Shown: one piece after another, positions 25,712 to 38,578 of the stretch
Position numbering within the stretch: position 1 is the stretch's first letter
Layout: each line of letters begins with the position of its first letter
NCBI GenBank assembly: GCA_963556255.1
Contig: OY744609.1
Location: forward strand, 603,900 to 667,899
Direction of reading: 5' to 3'
Source: Allolobophora icterica
Taxonomy: Eukaryota; Annelida; Clitellata; Crassiclitellata; Lumbricidae
DNA length: 64,000 bases
Made by a program: the position numbers and the translations under genes
The notes under the pieces: model-generated
Told to the model about the DNA's origin: nothing
The model's database searches: none
Seen by the model: only the letters and a program-made list of their open reading frames with translations

Positions 25712-28700
25712 GATGCTGATGCTGTGCGACTGGTGTAGAAATATTCTGGAAGCGAGCATTGCTTGGTTGGAAGAAGGTGATGTGGTTTGCGGAAGAGATG
25801 ATGCACAGAGTAAGGAAGAGGTGTTTGGTGGCAGTTCAGATGGAGAGATAGCGATTGGAAGAGCGTAGAGAGAACTGACGCAAAACAAAGTTTGTTTCTG
25901 TTCTCAGAGAACACGTTTTGATTTGTTCATACTGACCAATACTAATATGATTCAGTTTAATTAAGAAGACGAGAATAGTCTAATTAAGTCTAATTAAGTA
26001 ACAAAGCAGGGCAACTGGTTCATGTTCAAATGTTTCAATGTTCCATTTAGGTAATTAAGATGGTTGTGTTAATCTTTTTCAATGACTCAATTTTTGAGCG
26101 TTTTGTTACATTTCAACTTGACATTAGGTAATTTCAAGTTAAGTTTTTGTTTAAACAAAACGATTATAAATGAGAATTTTTCATCTCAAAATCCTGTTTT
26201 CTGGTGTTTTATTGCAAGACCTAAATTTTCTAAAAGGGGAAGGATGAGGATTTCAACATGTTAATTGTTTGATCTGTAGGGTAACCAGGTCTTAAGAACA
26301 AATCAGTTTGTGTTGTCTGAGAAAGACGTTGCCATGGCGCTGTGAGAAGTTTTATACAGGAGGCACAGCTTGGACTTATGCTTCAGGTTTTCCATCTTAT
26401 ATGTGAGAAAGGTGGGGTTATTTTCCACGGCGGCTTTTGGTTTTAATCCAGTCAGTTACAGAAGTTGTGTTTGGGGAAAAGTTGATCGAGACGATTCAAT
26501 GGCTCGTGGATCTCTGTTGGCTCTGTCCAATGGATTATGATTTTGATCTGTGGCTTTGCATAGAAGAAACCATTGTTTTCATTTGTGCATTATGAGAATA
26601 TCGCTATGGAAGTCACAGGATGAGATTCAGAATGATGAAAAGTGTGGCTCTACAGCGGTTTGTTCAAAATTGATGAATTGCAAGATGGTGAAGTAAAAGA
26701 AAATGGCTGAATATGTGACTTTATCCTCAAGTGTCATTCAGCTGTTATTGCTGGTGGAAGGGTTTGAGTTCAGCCATTTCTGATTTCGAAGATAAAGAGC
26801 ACTCTTCCTAGACAGGTGGACAAACATCACAATTTCTTTGGAGATGATGTTGGTGGATGATTTAAGAAAATGCTGGCACTGGAGAGCCAAGTTAAGCTGA
26901 CATCAGTTTCCACTGACATCTGATTTAACTCTTTAGTAGAGTAAAACGTTTGTAGTCCTGTGCTGGCCACATAGGACTAGGACGAACCTGATTTCTATCA
27001 TTTATCAGCCACAGGTTGGCTGCAGTTGAGACAACAGTGATACTAGGCTGACTGAATGTAGGAATCTAATTCTTAAAAGTATCTCTTTCGTTGAACCTGT
27101 GTGGGAAGAGTGAAGCTGAGACGTGGCTAGAGTTTGGATTCAGTTACTAGTTGACATAGTATGAATTATTTTGGCTTTCTCGTTTTGTGCGATGAAAGGC
27201 AGTTGCAACATCAGCTGGTGTAGGTGTCGATTAAAGTTGATGCATTGGGGATCCCTTGCTTCTATTTCCTGTATCGTTATGGGCAGCAATGCCATAAAGG
27301 ATATGGAGGATTGATGTTAGACATTTCAGGTGAGATGATGATTTGATTGCATTGTATTTCAAGCAGTAGGATTCTGCCTTCGACAGCTGAACAATACTTT
27401 GAACTGCTGAAGATGTGATTTCGAAGTTTCATAAAGGCCTGAGAACGCTAAGAACGGATATGATGAAATCTTGTGTTTTCAGGAGACAATACACCTTCAG
27501 AGGAATTCTCTCTCCGAGGATGAGCAGCTTAGATTTCTGATCCACTGTTGGATAAACTGATATTCTTCAGTACTGTGACGTCTTGGTAATATCCAGGAAT
27601 GTTGAACTAAGACATATGTGATGGCTATATCATGTAAAACCCAGACTTTATGTATTTGGCTTATCTTTGGTATGCCATTGTCATGGCAGTATCCTGGGAA
27701 ATTGAACAGAGCTACAAGTGTTTTCAAATATTCCTCTGGAATGCCCAAAGACGTCATGTATTATGGAGATTCTACATTAGTTGAGTTAAACTATTCGAAG
27801 GTACTTGATACTTGTTACTTTTCTCAGTTACACTGTTTGTGGGTGTGTGCTGAAAACATGGATGTCACTTGTTGAGAGGATATGCATCACCAACAGTTCC
27901 TCAATTTCGATGCGACACTTTTTGCAATCAGCATATGATGTGTCACGAGAGCGTCACTGCGCACAAGTAGCAATGACTTAGTAACCAGCCAGAAGCTGAT
28001 GCAATATAGGATGATGATAAAATGTGGTTATATGACTGCATGATAAGGATTATGATAAAGTGTGATATACCACTTCTTGATGATGGTTATTCAGGAGATA
28101 AAGGTGTGTACCATGAGTCATTCAATTTGGGTGGAGTATTTTTCTAATGAGTTTTTACTATTTCACAAGATAGCATCTTGTAAAACATTGATGAATAGTC
28201 AGACTGACTACAATATTGTTACCAAGTCTTTTTTTCTATTTGATTCAAGTCATTTTTCTGCACATTTCATGTAACCTCCAAAACAAGGAGAGACCTTTGA
28301 GCTGCTTTAATTTCTCTAGACATGAATACAGTGGATCGTTTTCGTCAATTATGATCAGTTGGATGAACTGAGTGATACATTTTGACTTTCTAATCAGATC
28401 ATCTTTCAATATACCTCAGAGTCTTTTAATATGCGGACATATAATCACCAGAGGATCAACGTGACAGTGATTTAGAGAAATTGTTGTATGGGTGATGGGG
28501 AGGACACACCACACTCGGCTGAGTTTGCTTAAAGGCCACTGTTGATGATGGAGGAAGATTTTGGATGATTCAACCATTAATAAAAAATGGCAGCAACATG
28601 CTTGTAGAGCTCTGTGATACGACTAATTCTGATCCCTATTTAGAAGACTTAAACTAATTGGACAGATGCTCAATTTGTGCATTTTTGGAGAATTCCCATC

Positions 28701-29860
28701 ATTTTCTTTTGTCTGTGATACAATGCCTCATGGTTTTTGATGCAAATCATCTTGGTTTCTTCGTTTAAGGAATTGACTGAAAAGAAAGGAGTCATTAACT
28801 TCCTTGGAAAGTGCCTGCATTTTAATCAACTACCAAAAATTTGTCTGTTTTGAAACTATCTGGAAATGGAGGCCGTTTTATTGGTGAACTTGGATTTTAT
28901 TTTCATAATCTATAACTGGATTCAAAGGTTTGTTTTGAGGACAAGTTTAAGTTCATTGCAAGATATTTACAAAGACAAATTAAAATGATGACAAGTAATC
29001 TTCTAATGGTACAGCGATCTCTGTTGGATTTTACAAAGTTCATCGATTGATCGCAGAGCTCAACCAATTCATTGAACATTTGCAGATGCTGACGCTTCTG
29101 CCGTGAAATATGTGTAGCATTGCTGCACTATTGCAGAATAACTGAAAAGAATTGACATGTTTCAGCAAACAATATGACAATACAGAGCTGATGATGTTGA
29201 GAAACAATACAGAAAGGACAAAGGTGAGGATGAATTACCGAGAAACAGACAATGATGTGTAACAAATCGAGAGACTGAACTCAAACGATGCAATGAATTG
29301 ACAATGAAAACTGTTGAAAATGTAGTTGCAGAATTTACTGTAGGTGTTGCATGCAGTAACTGTTGTTATTCATTTTACTGTCCAAGTGTAGAGGGACATG
29401 TACAGCACGTTTGTTTCAAATGTGTAGCATGCGATGTTCGATGACATTCACATAGCAACACAGATCACATGTGTAGTGATGGTGTGCAAGGCGCTGGATG
29501 CTTATGACTGATAAAAGACAGTTTTAAAGACAGTTACACGCTGTAATGATTGAAGTGAAATCATTTCGTGTATAACTGCAGCCAATCCACTATACATAGC
29601 AGAAAGTAGTAGAGTCGGAGTTGTTCTCGGTGTATCAGACTTCCCCGAAAGATGTCTGTATGATATATATATTGAGCGTATATTGTGCTGTATGAACTGT
29701 GGCCTTTGGAGCTCTCGTGCTTTTGAGCAAACTGTGAATGACATTGCCTGAAATGCTTGCATGTCTGCAACAACTTAACATTTTGAAACAAACATCTCAT
29801 ATTCTTATGCTTTGCTTCAGTTGATTGCCCGTGAGCATTAGATATAACCCATATGGGTTG
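25712..29860 (+). other. repeat-poor 3' flank of TRAF, possible long 3' UTR
   Basis: About 4.1 kb without the SINE tails, TIR elements or microsatellites that crowd the rest of the window; no long reading frame. AATAAA occurs at 28579-28584. A long 3' UTR would explain the lack of insertions; there is no direct evidence for it. Confidence 0.4.
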
Positions 29861-29868
29861 TGTACGAG

Positions 29869-30033
29869 CAGGCCCGCATTAAGGGGGTGCGTCAACACCC
29901 GGGCCCGTAGTTTTGAGGGGCCTGCATTTTGGGAGTACATTACAAATTTTATTGTACTTGCAATTGGGTCCTGCGCTGATGGCGATATAGGTATCAGAGC
30001 ACCCGGGCCTGCACTAGCCTTAATGCGGCCCTG
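29869..30033. mobile_element. hAT-type MITE, 165 bp
   Basis: Imperfect TIRs CAGGCCCGCATTAAGG and CAGGGCCGCATTAAGG (inverted at 30018-30033). Flanked by TGTACGAG (29861-29868) and TGTATGAG (30034-30041), an 8-bp duplication with one mismatch. Confidence 0.85.
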
Positions 30034-30480
30034 TGTATGAGTCACATAAGGGATTATACCAGGTCCTATATAGGACCATGTGGGCATACTGGTAGAGTTT
30101 GAATGTCACTTATAATAACAGCTAACATAAGATATTTGGAGATGTGCACAGGGAACTATAAAAGAAGAAATCGGAAATTACTTTAAAATAACTTTAAAAT
30201 GCTATATTTATAAATACTAAATTGTCGTCAATGGCCTGTGATGTCATACGACGACATTAAACCTTGGAAATAAATAAATAACTTAAAAGAACAATGTCTG
30301 AACAGAGATAACAGGGTAGAAATTAGTTACGGTAATTGCTTTAACAAACAGGATAGTGCAAAGCGGACATCCTTTTCCAAGTAAATATTTTTTATGTAGT
30401 TTTCAACTACAGGCCTTTCAAATAGATGTTGCATATCCAACATGCTGGCCCAGTTAGCTACTTCAGTAAGAGCAAAGGCT

Positions 30481-30711
30481 GCGTCTCATGTGCCTCTGTG
30501 CAAGAGAGCATGGGAATCACTGTTCGCTTCATGAAGGTGGCTTTCAGAGATTTAAATCTTGGGCTAGCTAGCAGGGTCTATGCACGGAGACCTTAAATGG
30601 CGTGGCGCTTATTCAAACGGGCAGGGGTGGTGAAGGATCTCACCCGATCACTTCATTGAAAAATGAGCAGGGTCGAGGCCATATGGTCGCTAGAAAATCA
30701 CGTACATTAAC
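30481..30711 (+). repeat. dispersed repeat, copy 1 of a pair with 61172-61400
   Basis: Shared stretches include GATTTAAATCTTGGGCTAGC, AAGGATCTCACCCGATC and TTGAAAAATGAGCAGGGT. Class unknown. Confidence 0.8.
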
Positions 30712-32495
30712 ATAGATAATGCCATCCATTGCTTAGAAACTAGACAAGCAATGAAGACTAACGATTGAATTGTCTGGGACAACTGTCATAGAAGCTTCGT
30801 TGCTTTATTAGTTTTTCTTGAGACAGGAAAGACAGATTTCTCAATTAAGAACTGGCTTTTGAAATTCAAAATTAGCCAAAATCCCCTCAGAATTGAACTG
30901 GTGTGTAAACTAGAAACGGTACAGAGCAGTTAAAATGAAACTACGGCTGAAAGGTGTAATGATTTGAAGAGTTGAAATGCGTATTGATTTTGTGTGGTTC
31001 AACAAATGTGAAACTGGCAACGTAGGCATAAAAGTGAGCAGTTTCAATTATACCTCTTTTAAACCAACTGGTTGCTGGTTTTCTGTTACCATTATATTTT
31101 TGGTATGGTATGTTAGTTGGTATAGCCTGCCACTATCGGTGTACCGGGTAGGTAACCATTTTAAGTTTGCCAAGACATGGAAAGCTAAATGTTGTGTTGA
31201 TTTTGGAAGAGGACGATTTAATTGCCGATATTTCGTGTGTGGAATGGTTCGCTGTTGTCCGAGTTCAAGTCCGTTTCTGTGGTATTTTTAGATTTTTTTC
31301 CATTCAAATTCACATTGGTTGCAGTGCTAAGTGTAGAAAAGTTTGAAGTTTCCAATAATTTATTAGATTATTGTATTTGAATTTCGAGTTGTTATAAAAC
31401 CTTGAAAAAGATTAACTACAATCTGTTTTTTTTTCATTTGCACGATAATTGACTCTGGGGGCAGGAGTTAGTCCTTGACTCCGTTGAGTGATGCACTTTT
31501 TAAGAATTGTACGAAAATCTAGAATTAGTGAACTTTGCGATTGGTGTTTGAAACTATGTGCACTGTACTCTATGTCTTTTGATAGCCAAGTTGTAAGTGC
31601 TCTTCTTCTCTCTTGAAAGTCGTCTTTCCTGGAATGGAGAATTTCTGCTTTTGCATTCTGAACGTTAAGAATGCAACTTGGAATATTTTTGAATGTTTTT
31701 ATGTGTTGGACTACATTTTGACATACACAATGACTGTTCAATTGTAATGCAGAGCATGCAAGTTCAAGCTTTATCGGCTGATGGGTCACTTTGCATCGAC
31801 CTCCAGCAAATCCTTAAGGCTCTACTGTTTAATTGCATCAACTGTTGCATTGTATATTTTCAGATTTTCATGAAAATTGAGCTTAAAACATGTAATAAAT
31901 CTTTTTAATGATACATGATTGAGCATTTGTAATGTTACATTAACTAAACGAGTTCAGGTCTAGTACCTCATTAGGGTGTTGTATAGGAACCATGAGCAGG
32001 TCCTTAATGCTCTATTACTTGACTCCATCAACTGAGGCATTATGTTGCAGAAAAATGTGATAAATCTTCTGAGGCAGGAGAAGTGGGAATCTGGGAGAAC
32101 TGTTTCTGTGTGATGGTTTTAGTGGTTCAAGCCTTCCACGAGAAAGTTCATTTGATCCCAAAAGAATTTATATTGCAATTAGGGTTGACTGGGTGTTGGC
32201 ATTGGTAGTAGTCGCTTGTATATATCGCCTGGTATGTAGTTGCTGACTGTGGTGGCCTGGAGGCATGCACGCATGAGCTTATACATCAAGGGTAGGACCC
32301 ATCGGGGTCTATGCAACCCCAATTAGAGGTTATGGGCAGAAGACATGGCCAATCCCTGGATTCACTGTGTGGGTTCCCCTCCCCTGATTCAACTGTTTAA
32401 ACAGTTGGACAGAATTGATAGGAAATAAACTCAATCTTTATAAGAACAGAGAAAGGATGCAATATCAAAAAGTAGTTTTATATTCAGTCCATCAT
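30712..32495. other. spacer, nothing recognised
   Basis: AT-rich. Two similar roughly 80-bp stretches near 31790 and 32005 (CTTAAGGCTCTACT and CTTAATGCTCTATTA with CATCAACTG) may be an old duplication. No gene or named element seen. Confidence 0.45.
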
Positions 32496-32499
32496 GCAA

Positions 32500-32625
32500 G
32501 CCTAAGCACATGTAAATTTATGTGCTTAATCTTCATGTCAGCCTAAGCCAGGTAAATTTATGCGCTCATTCTTCATGTAAATTTATGCACTGATTCTTCA
32601 TGTAAATTTATGCGCTCATTCTTCA
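32500..32625 (+). repeat. tandem repeat, about 30-bp units
   Basis: About four units with core TTCATGTAAATTTATGCGCT, degenerate at the left end. Confidence 0.8.
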
Positions 32626-33537
32626 CTTCTTTAAGTTCTCTGCTCTTGGGCTGGTTCGCACGTCCAATGACACCACTTCTCTTGATGTAGGGCTTCTTTT
32701 CTCAGATTCAGAAATGTAAATCTTTCAACTCAATCTTTGTGTACAGTGGTGTAAATCTTTCAGAATGCTGTGTTGGTTGCACTCATATGGACAATAACTT
32801 TTGTTCCTTTGCTGTTGGAGACTTACCTGGAAGTTCATAGAGTGGTTGAGGAGGTGGGTAAGAGTCACAAACCTCCCATAAACTTTTCTTGTTTCTTGGA
32901 CAGGATTTGTTAAGCAGAATGATTTTGATGTTTTTGAGGATCCTGTTCAATTTCTCAGTTTATTTCCATTAAGCAACCCTAACCTGATTAGTATTGGGCT
33001 ATTGGTTTTTCTACCCAGGTCAAACGAGGTGAGGGTCATGGCAGGAAGCCATCACTGGAACCGACCTTTTTATTGGTTTTTCAGTAGTTTGTAATTTTTA
33101 ATGACTCTTATTAGCCAGATTTTGTCCATTCAGATGTTAACCCATTCGTCAATTCCAAGATACGAAATCTTCAGATTTATCTGTTGATGTTCGAATGGCA
33201 AGGAATTTGTCAGGTGTATATACACTTTAATTCCATTAACTTTTATTGTCACTGTTTTGAAGAAGTTAAAAATGATTAACACTTTAACGACGAGCGTGTA
33301 CTAAAATGTATGGAAAACTAAATCCCTTTCGTTAAAGGATTAATTAAGAGTCTGTTTATAAATCTTATCTAATGTGATCGAACTTGACTTTGATTGGAAA
33401 TTGCAGGTACAGTTTATGTATTTCACATGTTGGGCATTTGTTCAATTGGTTTTTATATCACATGTCATACAGTTGTATGTACAGTGTATGTTGTACTGGT
33501 ATACTTTTTCGTGTGCTGCATGACTATGTGTGTTTAT

Positions 33538-33616
33538 ATTATTATTATTATTATTATTATTATTAAAGTAGTTTTATAAAGCGCCCCTTCAAGATTGCCT
33601 ACTCAGGAGCACTCCC
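33538..33616 (-). mobile_element. ATT microsatellite plus SINE-type 3' stem-loop, minus strand
   Basis: (ATT)n at 33538-33564 abuts TTTATAAAGCGCCCCTTCAAG (33572 on), with CTCAGGAGCACTCC closing the stem. Inverted copy of the tail stem-loop also seen at 9313, 45966 and 63088. Confidence 0.7.
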
Positions 33617-33710
33617 AGCCCAACCACGGTCAAATAACGCAGTTTTGAGGACAGTAAGAAACAGGGTGAAATGACCAATCGGTAATTGACGGAGCTTGGT
33701 AGGGAGCCCA

Positions 33711-34020
33711 TTCCAGGTCTTGGGGGCAGCCACAGTGGGGATATGCAGGTGCCTTGGTTCTGTATATCAACTCGAGCCCATCGTGCCGTCTCAGACCTTC
33801 CTTGTGGAACAGTCTTCCAATGCATATACATTCTGTTGCTTTACCTTTCTTTTTTCCAGCTGGAAAGAAGAGAAGAAATGTAAAGCAGCAGAATGCATGT
33901 GCACTGGAAGACTGTTCCAAGAGGAAGGTCCGAGACGTGAGAAGGCACAATGGGCTCGAGTTGATGTACAGAAGTGTCGCACCTGCATATCTCCACAAGC
34001 AGTAGAGCATACCTGGAAAG
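33711..34020. repeat. imperfect inverted repeat (foldback), arms about 120-150 bp
   Basis: The left arm (about 33711-33858) and right arm (about 33862-34020) are imperfect reverse complements; matching pairs include GGAACAGTCTTCCA and GGGCTCGAGTTGAT. The centre is TTTCCAGCTGGAAAG. Probably two copies of one repeat body joined head to head. Confidence 0.85.
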
Positions 34021-34469
34021 ATATGGATGTCTTTGACTTCGATGTCGTCAACTGAGTGTCCTGCTTTTCTGTCCGTCCGTCCGTCTGTCTGTGTCTGTTA
34101 TTCTACGTAACTATGGTTGTCATTGGTTACATATATCGTGTGGATTGCAGTGTGTGTGTGTGTTTAATATTTCAGAAAGTCTTCTGGTATTTCACCATCT
34201 TTTTGGTCTATCCAAAGTCATGCGATGTTCCCAAAGTGCACACGAACTTTCGTTTTTCGTTTTTCAAAGTTTCTGTTTATAGATTTTTAAACTGTTTAGC
34301 TTTGCTGAGTAATGTTTGCAGCGCAGCAGTTGTTCAATGTCTAAGAAAGAAATGAATCATATCTTTTGTGACACTTAAGTGACAGCCAGAAATTCGTTTT
34401 CCATGTCGAGTCTTTCATGTTTTGCTGAAAACTCAAGGTCGCTGAGTTTTTTTATTATTAAGGAACATT

Positions 34470-34508
34470 TATATAGTGCCCGTTCAAGGCTGTCTATTCA
34501 GGAGCGCT
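34470..34508 (-). mobile_element. SINE-type 3' stem-loop, minus strand
   Basis: TATATAGTGCCCGTTCAAGG then TATTCAGGAGCGC: same tail family, diverged. Confidence 0.6.
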
Positions 34509-35010
34509 AAAAAATTACTAGCTTACCTCTTATTAAATTAAAGCACAAATCATCAATTGATGGATATCTTAAAATTAAGCTGCAGTTGAAAATTGTAATA
34601 TGTTATATAAACCCGTTCAGATTAATGTAAGAACAAAATTGTAGTTAATGGGACATTGGTTTCTGTAACTAGATTAATCAGTATAGGTGATTTATCCATG
34701 GGACAAATCGTGTTTTTCAAAGTTGATATGGAGTCTGGTGTTTATCTGTTAAGTTGTTGGGGAAATTAGTTTCAAATGGAAAGGGGTTTGAGTTGTAGGA
34801 TTCCTCTAGCTGTATCGTTTGCAATGCTATTCAAGCGACGACGTGTTTTGTCTGATTGTGGGTTGCAGCTTTTGTGTTAGTTTGATGTTTCTGTGTGCCT
34901 CTGCCTTTGACAACACTAATTGTAGTTGCTTGTATTGAAATTAAAAAAATTTAAACATTATTATGTGTTGAGCGTGTTCTCTGCAAATGCGAAAGTTAAA
35001 TCCTATAACA

Positions 35011-35190
35011 ATTTGTTTATAAATTATTCATTTGTTTTTTATTTATTTATTATTTGGTCTATTTTGAATTTAATGTATGCATTTTTGTTTAATTTGAATT
35101 TGTTGTTTATAAATTATTCATTTGTTTTTTATTTATTTATTACTGGTCTATTTTGAATTTAATTTATGCATTTTTTGTTTAATACGAATT
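35011..35190 (+). repeat. 90-bp tandem duplication
   Basis: TTTATAAATTATTCATTTG and following sequence appears at 35011 and again 90 bp later at 35101, with a few differences. Confidence 0.85.
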
Positions 35191-35369
35191 TGTGAATCAT
35201 TTATTTTTCTTGTTTGTTTTTTTTGTTTATTGTTTTTTAATTGTTTATTGTTGATTTGTTTGATATTTATTTATTTGTTACATGTAACATTTAAATTCAT
35301 ATGGGTACTGAGGACATAATTCAGAAATGCATATTTTGTGTGCACGCATCTATATGTGTGTATGGAGTT

Positions 35370-35402
<33 letters not shown>

Positions 35403-35454
35403 GAGTTGTTTGTGTGTGTAGGTGTGTGTGTAGTTTGTGTGTGCTTGTCTGTAG

Positions 35455-35782
<328 letters not shown>

Positions 35783-35835
35783 TTTGTATGTGCGTATGTA
35801 GCTTGAAGGTGAGTGTATTGTATTGTATCTAGACA

Positions 35836-36340
35836 TTTATAAAGCGCCTCTCGCAGAATGAGCGACAGACCTTTCGAAATAAGAAGTAAGTCTTTAGCTA
35901 AAACATCACAAAACTGCTCAAGTTTGGCGCCTTTGAGGACTCGGCAGTTGAAAGGGATGTGTTCTGAAACGAAGAAGGGAATACCTCGGCTCAACTCATT
36001 TTCACGACTCACGATTCTTTCCTTTGATGGAAAGCGAATAGCAAACTTACCTCTAACAAAGTCGCCGGCTGCGGCTGGGAAGAAGAAACTTCAAAGCGAA
36101 GTCATTGGATCCCAAGGCAGGTGGGCTATAGGCTACTCCTAACAAGTTATTCACGATTATCTACACTCTGGTCGGGGATAGCGCCCTTCAAAAATTATAC
36201 TCGGAGGCGATTATCGTTGATTTTATCACTTACACGCCTACTGGAGGCCTATACAGTGACCTTTAAAAAGGCATGTTGGGAGGACTGGAGGTCGATAGCA
36301 TTTTTAGGAAGATCTCAGTCTGAGAATTTGCAATACTGAA
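35836..36340. repeat. repeat-derived region with two SINE-type tail motifs
   Basis: TTTATAAAGCGCCTCTCGCA at 35836 and ATAGCGCCCTTC...CTCGGAGGCG at about 36178 are inverted tail stem-loop halves. The sequence between reads as old repeat; a 94-codon open frame there shows no family motif. Confidence 0.5.
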
Positions 36341-36790
36341 GGACCTATATGTTTATTCGCGTCATTCTTTCCGATCGTTCTCGACAGTTGAATTCGACAA
36401 AATCGTTCCACAAAAGGTAAGAGATTTTATTTAAAAGATAAGAAATTTTATTTAAAAGGAAAGAGATTTTATTTTTAAAACGACTTCTGAAACTGAATTC
36501 ATTCGTTTCAGAACTAAATATTTGATTAGAAAGTAGTTTCATCGATCATCTGGCAAAAAGTTGTTTCTTTTCTCGCCATCTGCAGTAGGCTCTTGTGTTA
36601 GTCCTACAAAATGTGATAGGCTATTTAAAGAGGAAGGCCTTATATTCTCAAAAGGTTAACAGCGTTAGTCTCTACTTATTTTTGTATGTATGAAACTGGG
36701 CCTATTTGTATAAATACTGAGAAGTAGCCATTGCATTTCATCATTCTGTGTCTCTTAGATTTTGTTTCATATTGTTTTAAAGAGAACTAT

Positions 36791-37570
36791 ATGGCGTCGC
36801 AACAGTTGAGCCAGATTCAGCGGCAGAATGAGCATCCATCATTTCCCGCATCCATCTTCAGACCATGGGAATCCACAGAACCAGAAGATGTCGGCCAGCA
36901 GCTGTATCTTAACCATAGATCTGGCTGCCCAACAACACCCATCACCCTGTCGGCATTCGTTCCATTCAGTTCGGATCCCTTGTCCGCCGGGTACTATCCG
37001 TCATCTGCCTTCCCCCTCCCATCATACTGGACCTCACCTTATTCACTCCTGTTCGTAGGCGAAGCATCTCTGTCGAACACAGCAGAATCAGAGAGTGGTC
37101 GTCATGGTGGAGATGTGTCAACATCCGATCAGTCATCGAGGTTGGTCTCTACCACTACTCATGCCACTCCCTTTCCAGTTCATCATCCTCGTCGGGTTGG
37201 ACGTCGTCTATTCTCCCCTGAAATCATCACCAAACTGAACACGTGGTTCCGATCACATGTTCAGCATCCTTATCCATCGGAAGAGGAACTGGATCTCTTG
37301 AGCGTCGACTGCGGTGGAGACCTCAGCAAAAGACAGATCCGGAAGTGGATCTCGAACAGAAGGGACAGAACGAGGAACACCCGGCCTCACAACCACTGCC
37401 TGCATCCGAAGTCCGTGAAGCGCCAACGAAGATTGGTGGAGGGTCCTGCTGCTGGTGAGTCAGGCGCTACATCTTCAGCCTCATCAACTGAAACGGATTC
37501 AGGTGTTACATCAGAAGTCAAGAATCAACAATTGCATGATTCGTTCAGCTGCAGTAGGCCTACGATCTGA
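36791..37570 (+). CDS. divergent TALE-class homeobox protein, single coding exon
   Basis: ATG at 36791 (TATATGGCG), stop 37568-37570, 259 residues. Residues 1-130 are low-complexity, rich in Ser, Pro and Tyr. The homeodomain is at about 134-196: a helix 1 with WFRSHV, the TALE three-residue loop (QHPYPSEEE), and a recognition helix LSKRQIRKWISNRRDRTRN. Compared with ordinary TALE domains it has about two extra residues (CGGD) between helices 2 and 3, Ile for Phe after Trp48, and Ser at position 50, where animal TALE proteins have Ile, Ala or Gly. A basic stretch (SVKRQRR) follows, then a Ser/Thr-rich tail. It is a likely nuclear sequence-specific DNA-binding regulator. No intron interrupts it, so it may be a retrocopy or a lineage-specific TALE (compare the expanded TALE genes of spiralians). 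A candidate acceptor (TCTCTTAG, ending 36759) could splice a 5' UTR exon to it. Confidence 0.85.
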   Translation: MASQQLSQIQRQNEHPSFPASIFRPWESTEPEDVGQQLYLNHRSGCPTTPITLSAFVPFSSDPLSAGYYPSSAFPLPSYWTSPYSLLFVGEASLSNTAESESGRHGGDVSTSDQSSRLVSTTTHATPFPVHHPRRVGRRLFSPEIITKLNTWFRSHVQHPYPSEEELDLLSVDCGGDLSKRQIRKWISNRRDRTRNTRPHNHCLHPKSVKRQRRLVEGPAAGESGATSSASSTETDSGVTSEVKNQQLHDSFSCSRPTI

Positions 37571-38307
37571 TCTGAGACTTGAGCAACGCGTGGACAGTGG
37601 CAGCATCTCAAAGACTTAATGATCCAAATATCTAAGTACGATACAAGGAAATAAGAATGAAAATCGTGGACAGTTATGGTGAATTTTTGCGAGTTAGGCC
37701 CTAATGTTAATTTGTGAAAACTGTACAATGCAATACAATACAAGTGTTTTAGATATTGTCCTCCTTCCAAAGTTCAGAAGTGCGTACGACCATATGAGAA
37801 AACAATGACATCGATGGCGCAGAACAGTTGTCAATTATAGAACTTAATGCTCAGGGTACCGGTATAGGCCTACACAGTAACCAGCTCAGAGGATGAGGAC
37901 CGAACCCATACCCTCCGCGTTAATATATAATTATTTAACAACATTTAATCATTACGATACTTTTCAGTTGCTTCAGAGTAGGCCTACCGAATCAAAGTAG
38001 AAAGAGGATCGATAAGTTGCGGCTTCTTTGATTCGACGCAGTCAACCGTGTCGGCGTCCTTTGAAGTGCTTTGAACTCTAACTGACCTTCTAACAAATCC
38101 AGGCGCTGCGTTGTAGGCCTAGCAACTGATGCCGGTGTTAGAAACCGGAATAAAATTTCTTTTAAGAGAATTATTCCAACTAATGAGAAAATCGTTCCGA
38201 ACTGATTAGCACCCTGAGCGACAAGGATTGATAATGTGTGAAATTATATGTAATGTTTTTCTTTTGGAGGTTTCAATGTTAGGTTAGACAACGTCCCCAT
38301 AGCTTTT

Positions 38308-38368
38308 CATTCATTCATTCATTCATTCATTCATTCATTCATTCATTCATTCATTCATTCATTCATTC
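38308..38368 (+). repeat. (ATTC)n microsatellite
   Basis: About 15 CATT units without interruption. Confidence 0.95.
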
Positions 38369-38546
38369 GAACAAGGCACATGTGGCAGCCCTGGCTAGCA
38401 GGAACACGTACAGATCCAGAGAAGATGGTTGCATAATACATTTTATTTTGAATGCGATGTAATGTGTAATTTAATAAAATAATATGACTCTTATAGCGCC
38501 GTTTCAGCAATGCACAAGGCATCGGTCGATGGTTGTTTGAGTTGAA

Positions 38547-38578
38547 ACCACAGTATAAATAATTACTTATACTGTGGT
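38547..38578. other. perfect 12-bp inverted repeat
   Basis: ACCACAGTATAA and TTATACTGTGGT around an 8-base AT-rich loop, directly after a SINE-type tail. Confidence 0.8.

Noticed and set aside
27497..28274. Small open frames 60-86 codons in the TRAF 3' flank
   Set aside because: No family motif, splice context or repeat structure; length expected by chance.
35858..36142. 94-codon open frame MSDRPFEIRSK...
   Set aside because: Starts inside a SINE-type tail motif and shows no domain; likely repeat sequence.
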